From: Thermoproteota archaeon
GTDB taxonomy: Archaea > Thermoproteota > Thermoprotei_A > EX4484-217-1
NCBI GenBank assembly: GCA_029258915.1
Contig: JAPDJU010000006.1
Coordinates: 37,183-101,182 of the forward strand
Direction: 5' to 3'
DNA length: 64,000 nt
Numbering within the stretch: the stretch's first letter is position 1; each line of letters begins with the position of its first letter. Shown one piece after another: positions 62,282-64,000 of the stretch. The position numbers and the translations under genes were made by a program. Below the pieces are notes generated by a model, which saw only the letters and a list, made by a program, of their open reading frames with translations, ran no database searches and had not been told where the DNA came from.

Positions 62282-63325
62282 ATGACAGTAAACATGTACT
62301 TCCTCCTCTCAGGAGAACATGAAACATTACCTAAAGCTGAGCTAAGAGCTATTTTAGAAGCAGAAAGAATAAGCTATAATGTAATTAAAGACTTAGATCA
62401 GCTTATACTTTTAAATGCTACATGTAAGGTAGAAGATTCTATAAAAATAGTGAACAGAGCGGCTATGGTTAAGGAAGCAGGTATACTGCTTAAATACTAT
62501 GAAATAGAGGATATAGGGAAAATAAGAGACACTATTAAAAACATCGACTGGAATTTTTTAAGAAAAAAGAGCTTTGCTGTTAGAGCTAAAAGAATTAAAG
62601 AATATTTTCCAAGCGTTAAAAGCGACTTCTTGGAGAAGGAAATAGGTGCTGCAATCATATCTCAAGAACCCCAAGCTAAAGTTAACCTTACAAGACCAGA
62701 CTTTATAATTAGAGTTATTTTAACAGAAAACTACGTGGTTTATGGTGTTAAAACTGTAGGGTTAAACACAAAGCAGTTTTTAGAAAGAAAACCAAGAAGC
62801 AGACCTTTCTTCCACCCAGGGGTTTTAAGCCCTAAGATTTCAAGGCTTTTCGTAAACCTTTCAAGACCTAAGAAGGGAGATTTATTTTTAGATCCGTTTT
62901 GCGGCGTTGGCGGATTTATTATTGAAGCTCACCTTTTAGGGCTTAAATGTTTATGTTCAGAGCTACGCTGGGATCTTGTTCAAGGGGCTAAGCGGAATTT
63001 CGACTTTTACAAGTTTAATATTTTGGGTGTAGTTCAAGCAGATGCTATGAAAATGCCATGGTTGAAAGTAGATGCCATATCAACAGATCCGCCTTATGGG
63101 CGTTCAACATCGACACTGGGCAGAAATATTAAAGACATTATTGGAGGTTTCCTTTGCGAAGCAGCAGATACTATAAAGAGAAACAGATATGTGGTCTTCG
63201 CTCTCCCACATACAATAAACCCTTATGAAGTTATTCCTAAAGATAGTTTTATTCTTGTTGAAAAACATAGTATGAGAGTACATAAGAGCCTTACAAGAAT
63301 AATTATAGTGTTGAAAAGGAGATAG
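62282..63325 (+). CDS. tRNA (guanine10-N2)-methyltransferase (Trm-G10/Trm11 family)
   Basis: This 347-residue protein has an N-terminal THUMP domain (FAVRAKRIKEYFPSVKSDFLEKEIGAAI) and a C-terminal Rossmann methylase with LDPFCGVGGFIIEAHLLGLKCL and the N-methylation motif STDPPYGRSTS. This is the archaeal Trm-G10 type that makes m2G/m2,2G at position 10 of tRNA. It is followed by the RNase Z gene with a 3-base gap. Confidence 0.93.
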   Translation: MTVNMYFLLSGEHETLPKAELRAILEAERISYNVIKDLDQLILLNATCKVEDSIKIVNRAAMVKEAGILLKYYEIEDIGKIRDTIKNIDWNFLRKKSFAVRAKRIKEYFPSVKSDFLEKEIGAAIISQEPQAKVNLTRPDFIIRVILTENYVVYGVKTVGLNTKQFLERKPRSRPFFHPGVLSPKISRLFVNLSRPKKGDLFLDPFCGVGGFIIEAHLLGLKCLCSELRWDLVQGAKRNFDFYKFNILGVVQADAMKMPWLKVDAISTDPPYGRSTSTLGRNIKDIIGGFLCEAADTIKRNRYVVFALPHTINPYEVIPKDSFILVEKHSMRVHKSLTRIIIVLKRR

Positions 63326-63328
63326 GGT

Positions 63329-64000
63329 TTGAAACTTAAAATAACGTTTCTAGGAACTTCAGCAGCTGTACCTACAATTAAGCGCAGTTTACCAGCTATA
63401 GCGTTTCAATGGAAAGGTAAAATAATGTTATTCGACGCTGGTGAAGGCGTTCAAAGACAAATGCTAAAATCTGGACTTAGTATTTTAAGGGTAAAACAGA
63501 TATTTATAACGCATTCCCATGGGGACCATGTTTTAGGAGTTTTCGGTTTATTACATACCATGGCTATGCTGGGTAGGGAAAGTTTATTGGAAATATATGC
63601 TCCAAGAGATGTAATAGAGCTTATAACCTCGGTGATCAAGTATACGGGCCGTGATTCAGCATTTAAAGTCATACTTAAACAGGTACATGAAGGAATAATT
63701 TTTGAAGGAGAAGACTATCTTGTTAAAGCTTTCAAAGTGGATCATGGAACCTTAGAAGCCTATGGATACGTTTTCGAGGAAACGAAAGCTTTAGGCAAAT
63801 TTGATGTTAAAAAAGCTGAGAAATTAGGCATACCAAAAGGACCTCTATGGAAAATGCTTCAAGAAGGTAAAGACATCGTTCTAGAAAATGGAAGAATAAT
63901 AAGATGGCGGGAAGTAGTAGTACCACCTAAACATAAGGTGAAAGTAGTATACACAGGAGATACTAAGCCTTTAGAGAAAACAATAGAATACTCTAAAGAT
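63329..64000 (+). CDS. rnz: Ribonuclease Z (partial, runs off the window)
   Basis: An open frame from TTG 63329 reaches the end of the window (224 codons seen). It is a metallo-beta-lactamase fold with the metal motif HSHGDH (62-67), the early FLGTSAAVPTIKRSLPAIAF of tRNA 3' processing endonuclease RNase Z, VDHGTLEAYGY and YTGDTKP near the end. It cleaves the 3' trailer of tRNA precursors. The C-terminal part is outside the window. Confidence 0.93.
   Translation, partial: MKLKITFLGTSAAVPTIKRSLPAIAFQWKGKIMLFDAGEGVQRQMLKSGLSILRVKQIFITHSHGDHVLGVFGLLHTMAMLGRESLLEIYAPRDVIELITSVIKYTGRDSAFKVILKQVHEGIIFEGEDYLVKAFKVDHGTLEAYGYVFEETKALGKFDVKKAEKLGIPKGPLWKMLQEGKDIVLENGRIIRWREVVVPPKHKVKVVYTGDTKPLEKTIEYSKD

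Noticed and set aside
1-64000. tRNA genes, rRNA, SRP RNA, RNase P RNA, CRISPR arrays
   Set aside because: I scanned the gaps for T-loop words, conserved RNA cores and evenly spaced repeats and found none; most gaps are too short.

Overview
The window is a gene-dense, visibly AT-rich stretch of an archaeal chromosome. Archaeal markers include KEOPS, the exosome, aIF2-gamma, EF-2, TFB, Spt4/RpoE, GatDE, Nop5/fibrillarin, archaeal r-proteins, proteasome alpha and CofE (F420). An RPC34-like protein, S30e, and the S15 / Cdc45-RecJ-like / Pcc1 / S3Ae order point to the TACK (Thermoproteota-like) side. The class cannot be fixed from the sequence alone. Shine-Dalgarno sites of the GGTGA/GGAGG type are common and TTG starts are frequent.

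Layout. 1-0.9 kb: a vapBC toxin-antitoxin pair whose VapC lacks its first catalytic Asp. 1-13.7 kb: a + strand information-processing run: S6e, aIF2-gamma, Fcf1-like PIN, RpoE1, Spt4, dephospho-CoA kinase, S24e, S27ae, Kae1, Bud32, XTPase, S15, Cdc45/RecJ-like, Pcc1, S3Ae, THUMP-SPOUT, GlmU-like, CofE. 13.7-19.3 kb: a - strand block with two radical SAM proteins, a membrane zinc-finger protein, Hsp20, an HTH regulator, an unknown 97-residue protein and YchF. 19.4-29.4 kb: the archaeal exosome/RNase P/proteasome superoperon (L15e to DHH phosphoesterase), interrupted by a C/D-box sRNA candidate and a thioredoxin-like gene. 29.4-32.6 kb: ECF transporter core plus a COG0212 protein. 32.8-36.4 kb: EF-2 and HisRS. 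36.5-43.2 kb: a nine-gene Mrp-type antiporter operon ending in an unrecognised membrane protein. 43.2-44.5 kb: a loose region with an Asp-ligand ferredoxin, a decayed CBS-domain gene, a second C/D-box sRNA candidate and perhaps a TnpB remnant. 44.5-48 kb: GatE, GatD and a 56-codon S30e gene. 48-52.9 kb: Nop5, fibrillarin, COG1395 regulator, THEP1 NTPase, Trm1. 52.9-61.2 kb: mostly - strand RPC34-like, TFB, Gar1, SRP19, S8e, DUF373, coiled-coil COG1340, a twice-frameshifted acyl-CoA synthetase beta gene, GPN GTPase and AmrS, with a cis-prenyltransferase on +. 61.3-64 kb: Prs, a Trm-G10-type methylase and the start of RNase Z, which runs off the window.

How the genes work together. Most genes serve RNA: synthesis (RpoE1, Spt4, TFB, RPC34-like), processing and decay (exosome, RNase P proteins, RNase Z), modification (Nop5, fibrillarin, Gar1, KEOPS, Trm1, Trm-G10, two C/D sRNAs) and translation. 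No tRNA, rRNA, CRISPR array or intact insertion sequence was found. The most unusual items are the RNase P Pop5 protein with an N-terminal membrane hairpin, the two C/D sRNA candidates with recognisable 23S rRNA targets, the Mrp operon with a new terminal gene, the regulator/97-aa/B12-radical-SAM cassette, and the decayed or frameshifted genes.
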